A stretch of DNA of 64,000 bases from Oligoflexus sp. (GTDB taxonomy: Bacteria > Bdellovibrionota_B > Oligoflexia > Oligoflexales > Oligoflexaceae): positions 1 to 64,000 of the forward strand of contig JACMOC010000078.1 in NCBI GenBank assembly GCA_014378195.1. The letters run 5' to 3'. Positions 7,775 to 16,667 of the stretch are shown in pieces. How positions within the stretch are numbered: the stretch's first letter is position 1; every line of letters starts with the position of its first letter. The position numbers and the translations under genes were made by a program. The notes beneath the pieces were generated by a model that was not told the origin of the DNA, made no database searches, and was given only the letters and a program-made list of their open reading frames with translations.

Positions 7775-9124
7775 ATGGCATCAGGACAACCGCTGCCGCA
7801 TTCTATTGATGCCGAAAAAGCGGTACTCGGTGCTATCCTAAGTGATGCTGATTCCCTTACAGCGATCGAAGGAAGCCTTGCGGCCAAACACTTCTTTCTC
7901 GATTCTCACCATAAAATATACGAAGCGATACTCGAGCTTTCTGCAGCCGGTGAAGCCGCGGACATAGTCACGGTCACAGAAAAGCTTCGTCAAAATAAGA
8001 TCAAAGAAATTGGTGCCGCCTATCTTATCGAGTTGACGGAGAGTTCGCCTGTTGCTCAAAACCTTGAGCATTACGCGAATATCATCCGGAATCATTTCTA
8101 TCGCCGCTCGATTATTCGTGTTTGTCAGGAAGTTGTCGAAAAAGCCGGTTCGTACGAAGGGCGTATCGAGACCTTCATCGAGGTGGTGGAAAAGCAATTT
8201 CTCACCATTTCGAGTGAATACGATAAAAAGGGTATTCAAAAAGCCGACGTTGTTTTGGAATCGACGATTGAAGAGATCCAGCGAAAGCTTGAGCTCGATG
8301 GGTCGGTGACTGGGGTAACGACGGGCTTTAACGACCTGGACTCGCTCACAGGCGGTATGCAGGGCTCTGACCTTGTGATTCTCGCGGCCCGTCCTGGTAT
8401 GGGTAAAACAGCGTTTGTCTTGAACGTAGCTTCTAACGCGGCGATGGCTGGTAAAAAAGTCGCAGTGTTCACACTCGAAATGAGTAAAGAGCAGCTCATG
8501 TCGCGGGTTTTATCATCGATCTCGCGTGTTGATTCTTCACGCCTTCGAAAGGGTGAATTGACGGATGAGGAACAGGACCGTCTGATGGAAGGGGCGCGGC
8601 GTATCTATGAGAAAAAAGATTACCTCGGTATCGATGAGACGCCCGGTATCTCACTCATGGAGCTGCGTTCACGCTGTCGGCGGTATCATAAAGAAAACGG
8701 CCTCGACATGGTCATCATCGATTACCTCCAGCTGATGACAGCAGGCACAGGGAAAGTCGAAAGCCGTGAGCGCGAGATTTCGGAGATCTCCATGGGGCTT
8801 AAAAACCTGGCCAAAGAATTGAATATTCCTGTCATTGCGTTGGCGCAGCTTAACCGTGGCGTTGAGCAACGTCCGGATAAAAGACCTAAACTGTCAGATT
8901 TGCGGGAATCAGGCTCGATGGAGCAGGATGCGGATATGATTATGTTTATCTATCGCGATGAGTACTACAACCCTAACTCTGAGATGACTGGTGTTGCCGA
9001 AATTCTCATTGCGAAGAACCGTCATGGTGCGCTCAAAACGCTCAAGGTTGCTTTCCAACCTCACTACGTATCCTTCCAGAATCTCTTCCAGGAAGGCGGA
9101 ACGATGAGCGACCCCGAAGAATAA
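7775..9124 (+). CDS. dnaB: replicative DNA helicase DnaB
   Basis: DnaB is the hexameric 5'-3' helicase of the replication fork. The 449-residue product has the N-terminal domain beginning LPHSIDAEKAVLGAIL, and the RecA-like domain with Walker A RPGMGKT at about residue 207. It also has EMSKEQLMSR, MVIIDYLQLM (Walker B) and DLRESGSMEQDADMI. The ATG at 7775 gives the usual N-terminus; an in-frame TTG at 7694 would add 27 residues, but that codon falls in the putative promoter. The gene follows rplI, as in many bacteria, but after a terminator. Confidence 0.95.
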   Translation: MASGQPLPHSIDAEKAVLGAILSDADSLTAIEGSLAAKHFFLDSHHKIYEAILELSAAGEAADIVTVTEKLRQNKIKEIGAAYLIELTESSPVAQNLEHYANIIRNHFYRRSIIRVCQEVVEKAGSYEGRIETFIEVVEKQFLTISSEYDKKGIQKADVVLESTIEEIQRKLELDGSVTGVTTGFNDLDSLTGGMQGSDLVILAARPGMGKTAFVLNVASNAAMAGKKVAVFTLEMSKEQLMSRVLSSISRVDSSRLRKGELTDEEQDRLMEGARRIYEKKDYLGIDETPGISLMELRSRCRRYHKENGLDMVIIDYLQLMTAGTGKVESREREISEISMGLKNLAKELNIPVIALAQLNRGVEQRPDKRPKLSDLRESGSMEQDADMIMFIYRDEYYNPNSEMTGVAEILIAKNRHGALKTLKVAFQPHYVSFQNLFQEGGTMSDPEE

Positions 9125-9171
9125 GGGGTGCTCGTTTAAGACATTCCGGCTAGAGTCCTGAAATCAATAAT

Positions 9172-9588
9172 TCACAGTCCGTACTGCTTGATCTTCTTTC
9201 GCAGGGTATTGCGATTGATGCCAAGAATTTTGGCCGCTTGAACCTGATTCCCACCAACGCGTCGGAGTATTTGAATCAAGAGTGGTTTTTCCACTTTTGA
9301 CATCAAGAGCTCGTAGACGTCTTCTGGGTAAAAAGTCCCAATTTGGTCAAAAAAGCGTGAGATCTTCAATTCCACGACATCTTCAATCGAGTACTGATCC
9401 AACCTTGTGATGAGATCGGCGTCCTCGATATGTATTCCTCGTCGGGCAAGGGCGGATAGGCGTTTGCTCGTCTCGCTAGAAACGTGAGCATTCCCAAGGA
9501 CATTCGATTCAGAAGGCATAACTTCAACAGGCGTATCCATAGACAACTCGGATTCCAGGTGCTGCGGCGATACATTGGTTTTAGTCAC
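9172..9588 (-). CDS. Fis-type HTH DNA-binding protein
   Basis: The last 40 residues of this 138-residue protein form a Fis/HTH_8 helix-turn-helix (LIQILRRVGGNQVQAAKILG followed by INRNTLRKKIKQYGL), as in Fis and the C-termini of NtrC-type activators. The N-terminal 90 residues match no domain I know and lack an AAA+ ATPase, so it is not a sigma-54 activator. The GTG start at 9588 is uncertain; an in-frame ATG at 9540 would remove 16 residues. It is divergent from grpE across a 291-bp spacer and could act there, but this is unproven. Confidence 0.75.
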   Translation of the reverse strand: MTKTNVSPQHLESELSMDTPVEVMPSESNVLGNAHVSSETSKRLSALARRGIHIEDADLITRLDQYSIEDVVELKISRFFDQIGTFYPEDVYELLMSKVEKPLLIQILRRVGGNQVQAAKILGINRNTLRKKIKQYGL

Positions 9589-9879
9589 AGGGATCGAAAA
9601 CCATTGCGTTTTTGAGTGAAGAAAGATTTAACGCAAGCCTCTCCCTACTGTCAATGGCCAAGCTGGCGAATTTTTTAAGAACCCCGCTAGGGAAGACTTG
9701 CCTACTTTTCACTGCAGCAAAATATCTTTAGTATTGAATGTAAGGGAAGCGTCATTTAAGCCAGTCAAACTTTGCGACAAATGTCACATTGAGGACGTCT
9801 GCCACAGTTGACAAGGTCTTGCGATTCGAAAGCTTGCGATGTAAAAAGAGACCTGATTAACGCAAGACTCGGAGTGCTT
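9589..9879. promoter_or_regulatory. divergent intergenic region between the Fis-type gene and grpE
   Basis: There is no ORF in this 291-bp spacer. It contains TTGACA at 9808-9813 and an exact direct repeat CTTGCGAT at 9818-9825 and 9833-9840, one and a half helical turns apart. It also holds a TGTCA/TGACA inverted pair upstream of the repeat. GAGTGCTTA just before the grpE ATG resembles one arm of the HrcA/CIRCE operator, but the partner arm is absent. Confidence 0.35.
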
Positions 9880-10422
9880 ATGGATGTCGATACCCAGAAT
9901 GAAGAGATCAATGGTTCCTTCGACGAAGAACTAGGCAACTCTTCTCTCGATAACAATGATGAAGACGGCTCTGCCCTGGTCAAAAAGCTCGAAGAACAGC
10001 TTCTCGATGCTAAAGACCGTTACATGCGTCAAGCCGCTGACATTGAAAACATGCGTCGACGCCAAGAGAAGGAACGAGCCGATCTGCTCAAATATGGCAC
10101 AGAAAAACTTCTGCAAGACCTCCTTCCAGTTCTCGACAGCCTCGATAAAGCGATGCTCTCGGCGGACGGCCAAACGAACCCAGTCGTTGAAGGGGTTAAG
10201 ATGGTCCAAAAACAATTTTCTTCGGTTCTCGAGCAACACGGACTGAAACCTTTGCAATCCAAAGGCCAGGTCTTCGACCCGAACGTTCATCAAGCGATCC
10301 AGCGGCTCGAAGACGATGTCGCGGAAGATACGGTAAAAGAAGAGTTCCAAAAGGGCTATACGCTCAACGGTCGACTGGTACGTCCATCGATGGTCAGTGT
10401 CTCGGTTCCTAAAAGTTCTTAA
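9880..10422 (+). CDS. grpE: nucleotide exchange factor GrpE
   Basis: GrpE releases ADP from DnaK. The 180-residue protein has an acidic N-terminus, the long dimerisation coiled coil (LLDAKDRYMRQAADIENMRRR, then QEKERADLLKYG) and the beta domain ending with KGYTLNGRLVRPSMVSVS, which is diagnostic. The ATG at 9880 follows GGAG at 9871-9874. dnaK is not in the window. The next gene, 11 nt downstream, appears to encode a DnaJ-like substrate-binding domain, which supports a chaperone operon. Confidence 0.95.
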   Translation: MDVDTQNEEINGSFDEELGNSSLDNNDEDGSALVKKLEEQLLDAKDRYMRQAADIENMRRRQEKERADLLKYGTEKLLQDLLPVLDSLDKAMLSADGQTNPVVEGVKMVQKQFSSVLEQHGLKPLQSKGQVFDPNVHQAIQRLEDDVAEDTVKEEFQKGYTLNGRLVRPSMVSVSVPKSS

Positions 10423-10433
10423 GGAAAATAACC

Positions 10434-10838
10434 GTGACGAGGAAGCGTAAGCTGCAAGAAGAATCCTTAGAATCTTCGCACTGCGCTTCCTCTCCACAAG
10501 AAGAAGCCGACATCAAGACATTCTGTGCCAAGATCAGTTACGAAGAAATCACTTTCGAAACTTGGCAGAAAAAACATAGCAAACTCGACCTCTTGTATCC
10601 CCTGAACATCGCACGATCAGAGCTTCATCAAACCTCGAAAGCCGTGATCAAACTCAGCCGAACCATCAATGCAATCGCTACGAATGGTCGACGTGAGGAA
10701 CAGAGAGAGAAGTTCGAATTCGAAGTTCAACTCTGTGGAAACCTAAAAGACCGAAGCGTCTTAAAATATCCTGGTCTCGGTGATCGACGTGATGCTGCTG
10801 CAGGTGATCTCCTGATAATCCTCAAGATTTCAGAATAA
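10434..10838 (+). CDS. J-domain-less DnaJ C-terminal-domain-like protein
   Basis: This 134-residue protein starts at GTG 10434 after AAGGAAAA. Residues about 50-133 follow the DnaJ/CbpA C-terminal domain pattern: a strand with LDLLYPLNIA, KAVIKLSR, then FEFEVQL-G-L-DRSVLKYPGLG and the closing GDLLIILKIS. The last parts align with the P-G, G-G-G and GDLYVTI elements of J proteins. No HPD-containing J domain, Gly/Phe linker or CxxCxGxG zinc motif is present. Its place directly after grpE supports a chaperone role, perhaps client binding without DnaK stimulation. This assignment is by pattern and context, not by a search. Confidence 0.55.
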   Translation: MTRKRKLQEESLESSHCASSPQEEADIKTFCAKISYEEITFETWQKKHSKLDLLYPLNIARSELHQTSKAVIKLSRTINAIATNGRREEQREKFEFEVQLCGNLKDRSVLKYPGLGDRRDAAAGDLLIILKISE

Positions 10839-10957
10839 CTTCACCTCGCTCCAATCCAGAGTTTTCTTCCATTACAGCTCAAGGACTAAGGTTTATTGGC
10901 CCGACGTCCGAAAATATAAGAGTGTTGTGAAATTGTCCTCTCAAACGGGAGTCATGT

Positions 10958-13399
10958 ATGACGGATGCGAATTCAGGAAAACTCACAGTCAGTAACAGTG
11001 AAATGCCGCTGTTGCCGCTCAAAGATATAGTCGTGTTTCCGAACATGATTGTCCCAGTCTTCATCAACGAGGATCTCTGCATCAATGCCGTTGAAAGCGC
11101 GATGGCCAAACAAAGAAAGATCTTCCTTTCAGCTTTTAAAGTCGCGGGTCACGAGGGCGAAGGCCTTGAAGCCAAGCTTGAGGCCCCGTTCGATGTTTAT
11201 GACATCGGTACAGTCTGTACTATCATGCGCACCAGAAAACTTCCTGATGGCCGCATGAAGGTCCTGGTCCAAGGTCTTCACAAAGCCTCTGTGAAAGAGC
11301 TGATCGAATCCGAACCCTACCCAAAAGTTTTTGTGCAAACGATACAAGAAGCCAAAGTCACGAACAATTCCAGCGAAGTTGAAGCTTTGATTCGTTCGGT
11401 TCGTGATAGCCTCGAGAAGGTTGTGGCCCTCGGTAAAGTCTTGTCTCCTGATATCCTTATGATCCTCGAAGATGTAAATGAACCTGGTCGCCTTGCCGAT
11501 CTCGTCGCATCCAACCTCGGCCTCAAAGTTCATGAAGCACAAGCCATCCTCGCCATAAATCAGCCGCTTGATCGCCTGAAGCGCGTTTACACATGCCTTT
11601 CACGCGAAATCGAAGTGTATCAAATGCAGGTACGCATCCAATCTCACGCCAAAGATGAAATTGGTCGTATGCAACGCGAACACTATCTCCGCGAGCAAAT
11701 GCGCGTGATTAAGTCCGAGCTCGGTGATAACGACGGCAAAGACGAGCTCGATCAATACTGGCAAAAAATGGAAACTCTTCCTTTGAACAAGGAAGCGCGC
11801 GAAGAGCTGACTCGCCAAATCAAACGTCTAGAGCGTATGCATCAGGACACGAGCGAAGCCGCTCTGACCCGGACTCATATCGAAACCATCCTGGCTTTGC
11901 CTTGGGGCAAAAAACTCCCTGACAGCCTCAATCTGAAAAAAGCCAAGGAAATCCTTGACGATGATCACTTCGGCCTCGACCAGGTGAAAGACCGCATCCT
12001 CGAGTATCTGGCTGTGAAAAAGCTTAATCCGGAAGCAAAAAGCCCTATCGTATGTTTCGTAGGCCCTCCTGGAGTCGGTAAAACGAGTCTTGGTCGTTCC
12101 ATCGCCAAATCCCTCGGTCGCGAGTTTGCCCGTATCGCCCTCGGCGGTGTTCGTGACGAAGCGGATATCCGCGGTCATCGCAAAACCTATGTCGGTGCTT
12201 TCCCGGGACGTGTTATAGCAGCACTGAAAACAGCTGGATCCTGCAATCCAGTCATTATGTTAGACGAAATCGACAAGATGGCATCGGATCACCGCGGCGA
12301 CCCAAGCAGCGCACTTCTCGAAGTTTTGGATCCAGCGCAAAACAATGCTTTCGTCGACCATTACATCGGCATACCCTTCGATCTTTCCGATATCATGTTC
12401 ATCGCCAACGCCAACACGCTTGATACCATTCCAGCGCCACTGCGCGACCGCCTTGAAATCATCGATGTCTCGGGTTATTCGGAAGAGGAAAAACTCGCAA
12501 TTGCGAATCAGTACCTTATTCCTAAGCAGCTGAAAGAATCAGGATTGGATAAAGCCAATGTCGTCTTCACCAAAAATTCTGTAACGACGATCATCAACGG
12601 TTACACACGCGAAAGCGGTCTCCGTAGCCTCGATAAAAAGATCGCTTCCGTCTGTAGAAAACTCGCTCGTATCTATGCTGAGCAAACGGATATGTGGGAC
12701 CTGGGTGAAGGCCTCAAACTCACGCCCCAGTTGATTCAACGCCACCTCGGCGCGCAGCGTTATGATGACAACTTCTTCCACAAAGAAGCGCAAGCCGGTG
12801 TTTCTCTTGGCCTCGCTTACACACAGTACGGTGGTGAAGTCATGGCGATCGAGTGCTCACTCGTCCCCACTGGCAAACACGGTCTGGTGCTGACAGGTAA
12901 ACTCGGTGACGTCATGAAAGAAAGCGCACAAGCGGCACTTAGCTATGTACGCTCGAACATGCAGGAATTTGGTCTTGATCCTGAGCGCCTTGAACGCAAC
13001 GAACTCCACATCCACGTGCCCGCGGGTGCGGTTCCGAAAGACGGTCCTTCTGCAGGTATCGCGATGGCAACGGCTATCATCTCGGCTTTGACCAAAACCG
13101 CTCCAAAACGAGTGGCGATGACGGGCGAGATTACGATCCACGGCAAAGTTCTGCCAATCGGCGGTCTTAAAGAGAAGCTATTGGCGGCGATTCGTGAAGG
13201 TGTGAAGGAAGTTGTTCTCCCTGAGAAAAATAAATCTGTCTTCATGGAGCTCCCGATCCAGGTTCGCAAGAATCTCAAAGCTCATTTTGTGAAGGATTAT
13301 AGTGAGGCTTTTGAAATACTTTTCGAAAACCACAAACTCCACGAAGTGAAAATCGATACCTTCGAAGAAGTCAAAGGACCCAAGAGTCTCGCCAGCTAA
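10958..13399 (+). CDS. lon: ATP-dependent protease Lon
   Basis: Lon degrades misfolded and regulatory proteins in the cytoplasm. The 813-residue protein has the LON N-terminal substrate domain (LPLLPLKDIVVFP-type start), a central coiled region, and the AAA+ module with Walker A GPPGVGKT at about 369. The serine-lysine protease domain has PKDGPSAG with Ser at about 698 and the catalytic Lys in IHGKVLPIGGLKEKLL at about 741. The length is normal. The ATG at 10958 follows GGGAG. It lies 119 nt after the DnaJ-like gene, so it may have its own promoter, but the three genes form a proteostasis cluster. Confidence 0.97.
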   Translation: MTDANSGKLTVSNSEMPLLPLKDIVVFPNMIVPVFINEDLCINAVESAMAKQRKIFLSAFKVAGHEGEGLEAKLEAPFDVYDIGTVCTIMRTRKLPDGRMKVLVQGLHKASVKELIESEPYPKVFVQTIQEAKVTNNSSEVEALIRSVRDSLEKVVALGKVLSPDILMILEDVNEPGRLADLVASNLGLKVHEAQAILAINQPLDRLKRVYTCLSREIEVYQMQVRIQSHAKDEIGRMQREHYLREQMRVIKSELGDNDGKDELDQYWQKMETLPLNKEAREELTRQIKRLERMHQDTSEAALTRTHIETILALPWGKKLPDSLNLKKAKEILDDDHFGLDQVKDRILEYLAVKKLNPEAKSPIVCFVGPPGVGKTSLGRSIAKSLGREFARIALGGVRDEADIRGHRKTYVGAFPGRVIAALKTAGSCNPVIMLDEIDKMASDHRGDPSSALLEVLDPAQNNAFVDHYIGIPFDLSDIMFIANANTLDTIPAPLRDRLEIIDVSGYSEEEKLAIANQYLIPKQLKESGLDKANVVFTKNSVTTIINGYTRESGLRSLDKKIASVCRKLARIYAEQTDMWDLGEGLKLTPQLIQRHLGAQRYDDNFFHKEAQAGVSLGLAYTQYGGEVMAIECSLVPTGKHGLVLTGKLGDVMKESAQAALSYVRSNMQEFGLDPERLERNELHIHVPAGAVPKDGPSAGIAMATAIISALTKTAPKRVAMTGEITIHGKVLPIGGLKEKLLAAIREGVKEVVLPEKNKSVFMELPIQVRKNLKAHFVKDYSEAFEILFENHKLHEVKIDTFEEVKGPKSLAS

Positions 13400-13432
13400 G
13401 CCCATTATCGAGTAAAATTTCTATACAAGCAT

Positions 13433-13470
13433 GAAGTGCTTCTGGGCAATAGCTCAGAAGCTCTTCTTAT
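13433..13470 (+). terminator. stem-loop after lon
   Basis: GAAG-T-GCTTCTG (13433-13444) pairs with CAGAAGC-T-CTTC (13455-13466), followed by a short T-rich TTATTTG. The stem is strong but the T-run is poor, so efficiency is uncertain. Confidence 0.5.
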
Positions 13471-13494
13471 TTGCCACCGTTAGGGAGCATAAAA

Positions 13495-13752
13495 ATGGAT
13501 TTCAAAGAGCGTTTGAAAAAGCTTGGACGAGTGCTTTTATACGGCACGATTTGGGTATATGTGTTATCCATTCCAGTAGGAGAGAAGTTGCTCTTCGACC
13601 ATGTTTATGACGTATTGGTAGATAATAGCGTAATCCACGCTATTCAACGGGAAACGAAGACAGCCTGGCGAGATTTGAAGGGTAAGGCACGGTCCGCCTT
13701 AGCTGACACCGAAAATGATGTCCCTAAAGAAGTGAAGACCAAAGAATTCTAA
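13495..13752 (+). CDS. small single-pass membrane protein, unknown
   Basis: This 85-residue protein has one likely transmembrane or amphipathic segment at about 12-27 (VLLYGTIWVYVLSIPV), flanked by lysines. A soluble, charged C-terminus follows. I recognise no family. The ATG at 13495 is preceded by AGGGAG, which argues that it is translated. It sits alone between the lon stem-loop and the terminator before def. Confidence 0.6.
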   Translation: MDFKERLKKLGRVLLYGTIWVYVLSIPVGEKLLFDHVYDVLVDNSVIHAIQRETKTAWRDLKGKARSALADTENDVPKEVKTKEF

Positions 13753-13810
13753 ACATTGCCCTTATCTCATCCAGCCTGGATCTCAATTCCCACTTTCGTC
13801 ATTGTTAAAA

Positions 13811-13848
13811 AGCCCGTTCGCTCCTTAGGAGCGAACCATGCTTTTTTG
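13811..13848 (+). terminator. intrinsic terminator upstream of def
   Basis: GTTCGCTCC (13816-13824) and GGAGCGAAC (13828-13836) form a perfect 9-bp stem with a 3-nt loop. Outer AGC/GCT bases can extend it, and a TTTTTT run at about 13842-13847 follows. Confidence 0.85.
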
Positions 13849-13923
13849 TTGCTATTTGTGCATGGGCAGCCTACACAGTAGGCTATTTGGCGTAAACGCA
13901 GATTACGGGGAGCCGAGTTTGCT

Positions 13924-14487
13924 ATGACAGTATTAAAAGTGGTTGAATGGCCGGCAAAAGTACTAGAAATCAAGTCTAGCGATGTCACTGAATTCAATGA
14001 AGAATTTAAGCAGTACGTCCGTGATATGCATGAGACTATGGACGAGGCCGGCGGAATTGGTTTGGCCTCCAATCAGGTTGGCGTCGCAAAACGGGTTCTG
14101 ACTATCATGATTCCTTGGGAAGAGCGCCGCGGTGAAGCACCAGAAGCGCGCCAGGACTGGCATGATAAACGCTGGACCTTCGTTAATCCCGTGATCGATA
14201 AAAAGGCTGGGAAATTCAAAGGTCAGGAGGGCTGTTTGAGCTTTCCTGAGATATTTGAAAACGTGGAGCGCTCAGCCGAAATCTGGGTCACGGCTCAGGA
14301 TGAAAACGGCAAAACGTTTGAAGTTCACGCGAACGGATTATTCTCGGTATGTCTTCAACACGAAATCGACCACATCGATGGCGTCGTGTTTATTTCACGA
14401 ATGAGTGCACTCAAATCGAACCTCGTTAAGAAAAAAATTCTGAAACGACATCGTTTGGAAGCTGAGGAACTGGCCAATGAAAAATAA
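13924..14487 (+). CDS. def: peptide deformylase
   Basis: Def removes the formyl group from nascent N-terminal methionine. The 187-residue protein shows all three signature motifs: GGIGLASNQVG, EGCLSFPE (metal-binding Cys) and QHEIDHIDG (HExxH metal and catalytic residues). It includes a lysine-rich C-terminal tail. It overlaps rpe by 11 nt, indicating translational coupling, and is the first gene of the def-rpe-hutH run. Confidence 0.96.
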   Translation: MTVLKVVEWPAKVLEIKSSDVTEFNEEFKQYVRDMHETMDEAGGIGLASNQVGVAKRVLTIMIPWEERRGEAPEARQDWHDKRWTFVNPVIDKKAGKFKGQEGCLSFPEIFENVERSAEIWVTAQDENGKTFEVHANGLFSVCLQHEIDHIDGVVFISRMSALKSNLVKKKILKRHRLEAEELANEK

Positions 14488-15139
14488 GATCCTGGTGGCG
14501 CCCTCGCTCCTTGCGGCTGACCCTCTTCATTTTGGTCGGGACCTCAAAGAGGCAGAGGAGCTTGGAGTCGACTGGCATCACTTCGATGTGATGGATGGCC
14601 ACTTCGTGCCCAACCTCACGTATGGCATTCCTTTGGTAAAGGCTTTGAAAGAAAAGTCGACGATCCCACTCGATGTGCACATTATGGTGTCGAATCCCGA
14701 TCAGGTGGCGCTAGATTATGTCGCCGCCGGTGCCAACTATCTTGTTTTTCCTATCGAATCCGTGGTTCATTCGCACAGATTAATTCATGCGATCCAAGAA
14801 AAAGGCGCAAAGGCCGGCGTTGCCATTAATCCGGGCACACCGCTTCACGCAATTGAAGCTCTGCTGCCTTACCTCGACCTTGTAAACATCATGTCCGTGA
14901 ACCCCGGGTTCGGTGGGCAGAAGTTTATCCCGGAAGCGCTCAACCGCATTCGTACTTTAAAGAGCCAGTTGACCAATCTCGGTCGCGCAAAAAAATGCCT
15001 CATCGAAGTCGATGGCGGCGTCAACGCAGAAACCGCAGCTTTGATCATAGAAGCCGGGGCCGACGTCCTCGTTGCGGGTACGTTTTTTTATGGCAACAAA
15101 GATAAACGCGGCGCGCTCAATACTCTGAGAGGAATCTGA
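14477..15139 (+). CDS. rpe: ribulose-phosphate 3-epimerase
   Basis: Rpe interconverts ribulose 5-phosphate and xylulose 5-phosphate in the pentose phosphate pathway. The 220-residue TIM-barrel protein has APSLLAADPLHFG, HFDVMDGHFVPNLTYG (metal-binding residues), LDVHIMV, MSVNPGFGGQKF and EVDGGVN. It overlaps def at its start, and its TGA shares a base with the hutH ATG. Confidence 0.96.
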   Translation: MKNKILVAPSLLAADPLHFGRDLKEAEELGVDWHHFDVMDGHFVPNLTYGIPLVKALKEKSTIPLDVHIMVSNPDQVALDYVAAGANYLVFPIESVVHSHRLIHAIQEKGAKAGVAINPGTPLHAIEALLPYLDLVNIMSVNPGFGGQKFIPEALNRIRTLKSQLTNLGRAKKCLIEVDGGVNAETAALIIEAGADVLVAGTFFYGNKDKRGALNTLRGI

Positions 15140-16653
15140 TGAGTTTTAGTTTCGGTAAAGATAATCTCACCACGGCTGTTTTGTTTGATCACATCGTCAA
15201 TCGCAAACTCGATACGAAACTTTCAGACGAAGTCATAGCGCGCATCAATGATTTTCGAAAACACGTAGAAGCAGCTCTCGCATCGGGTCGCACGATCTAT
15301 GGAATCAATACTGGTTTTGGTTATCTATCCGACGTTCGCATCGAAGCCGACAAACTCACCCAGCTGCAGGAGAATCTTGTGCGGTCGCATGCCTGTGGCG
15401 TTGGCGATTATGCAAGCCCTGAGGTTGTGCGTGGAATGTTGTTTCTTCGTGTCCATACGTTTAGCCTTGGTTACTCAGGTATTACACTTAACTGTGTAAT
15501 GACGATCCTGAGCTTTCTCGAGCACGATATCCTGCCGCTCATTCCTAGTCAGGGCAGTGTTGGTGCTTCCGGTGACCTGGCTCCCCTCGCCCATCTCGCG
15601 CTTGGTTTCCTGGGCGAAGGCAAAGTTCTTTACAAGGGCAAAGTCGTGCCAGCGAAGGACGCGCTCGCGGACGCTAAAATCATGCCCTTGAAACTTTCTC
15701 CCAAAGAAGGTCTTTCGCTGATCAATGGCACGCAGTACATGACAACCCTTGCTGCGCTTGCGGTCGAAGAAGCCAAAGTCCTTTTCCATTCAGCTGATAT
15801 TATTACGGCATTGAGTCTCGGCGCCCTTCGGGGAACGACACGTGCGTTTGATGCGCGCGTTCACGCGATTCGTCCACAGGTTGGTCAACAGTTGAGCGCG
15901 AAACGTATTCGCGAGATGTATCTTGAGGCCGATCCGATCATGGATAGTCATGCGGATTGTTCGCGCGTGCAGGATCCTTATAGCTTCCGTTGCGCCCCCC
16001 AAGTCCACGGCGCAGCGCACGATACTCTTGCCTATGTCGAGAGTAAGGTGAATATCGAACTCAACTCCGTAACCGACAATCCTCTTTGTTTTGAAGATGG
16101 TGATATGGTCAGCGGCGGCAATTTCCACGGCGAACCCATGGCGATGGCGATGGACTTTCTGGCGATTGCAGCCTCAGAGATCGGTAGTATTTCCGAACGC
16201 CGCACGGAAAAGTTAACGAACCCTAACATGAGTGGGCTTCCAGCCTTTCTCATGAAGGAAGGCGGCCTTAACTCGGGTTATATGATTCCCCACGTTGTAA
16301 CCGCAGCTCTTGTATCTGAAAATAAAGTTCTTTCCCACCCTGCGTCCGTGGATAGCATTCCGACGTCGGCTGACAAGGAGGATCACGTGAGCATGGGGCC
16401 TATCGCTGCATGGAAGGCTCGCCGCATTCTCAAAAACGTTTCGAATATCCTGTCGATCGAACTCCTGGCTGCCTGTCAGGGACTTGACCTCCTGAAGCCG
16501 CTTGAACCGAACGCAAAGCTCAAAAAGATATATGATGCCGTAAGGCATATGTCGCCTGGCATGGAGGTTGATCGTTCGCTGCACGAGGATATCGTGCAAG
16601 TTGCCGATTGGCTTCTCAAAGGCGAGTTGGTTAAACTAGTCACTGTGAAGTAA
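15139..16653 (+). CDS. hutH: histidine ammonia-lyase (MIO-type)
   Basis: HutH deaminates L-histidine to urocanate. The 504-residue protein has the Ala-Ser-Gly triad (about 143-145, in GASGDLAPLAHLALG) that cyclises to the MIO prosthetic group. It also has the SH pair in the substrate-selectivity loop (RSHACGVG), VQDPYSFRCAPQVHGA, and PASVDSIPTSADKEDHVSM. These favour histidine over phenylalanine or tyrosine. Its ATG overlaps the rpe stop by one base. No hutU, hutI or hutG lies in the window, so the role of urocanate here is unclear. Confidence 0.9.
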   Translation: MSFSFGKDNLTTAVLFDHIVNRKLDTKLSDEVIARINDFRKHVEAALASGRTIYGINTGFGYLSDVRIEADKLTQLQENLVRSHACGVGDYASPEVVRGMLFLRVHTFSLGYSGITLNCVMTILSFLEHDILPLIPSQGSVGASGDLAPLAHLALGFLGEGKVLYKGKVVPAKDALADAKIMPLKLSPKEGLSLINGTQYMTTLAALAVEEAKVLFHSADIITALSLGALRGTTRAFDARVHAIRPQVGQQLSAKRIREMYLEADPIMDSHADCSRVQDPYSFRCAPQVHGAAHDTLAYVESKVNIELNSVTDNPLCFEDGDMVSGGNFHGEPMAMAMDFLAIAASEIGSISERRTEKLTNPNMSGLPAFLMKEGGLNSGYMIPHVVTAALVSENKVLSHPASVDSIPTSADKEDHVSMGPIAAWKARRILKNVSNILSIELLAACQGLDLLKPLEPNAKLKKIYDAVRHMSPGMEVDRSLHEDIVQVADWLLKGELVKLVTVK

Positions 16654-16667
16654 ATATGAGGTCCCCC

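Noticed and set aside
9862..9882. Possible CIRCE (HrcA) operator before grpE
   Set aside because: Only a single arm (GAGTGCTTA) is present. The TTAGCACTC arm at the required 9-nt spacing is missing.
15139..16653. Phenylalanine or tyrosine ammonia-lyase instead of histidine ammonia-lyase
   Set aside because: The selectivity-loop SH pair and the VQDPYSFRCAPQ segment fit bacterial histidine ammonia-lyases. Activity still needs an assay.
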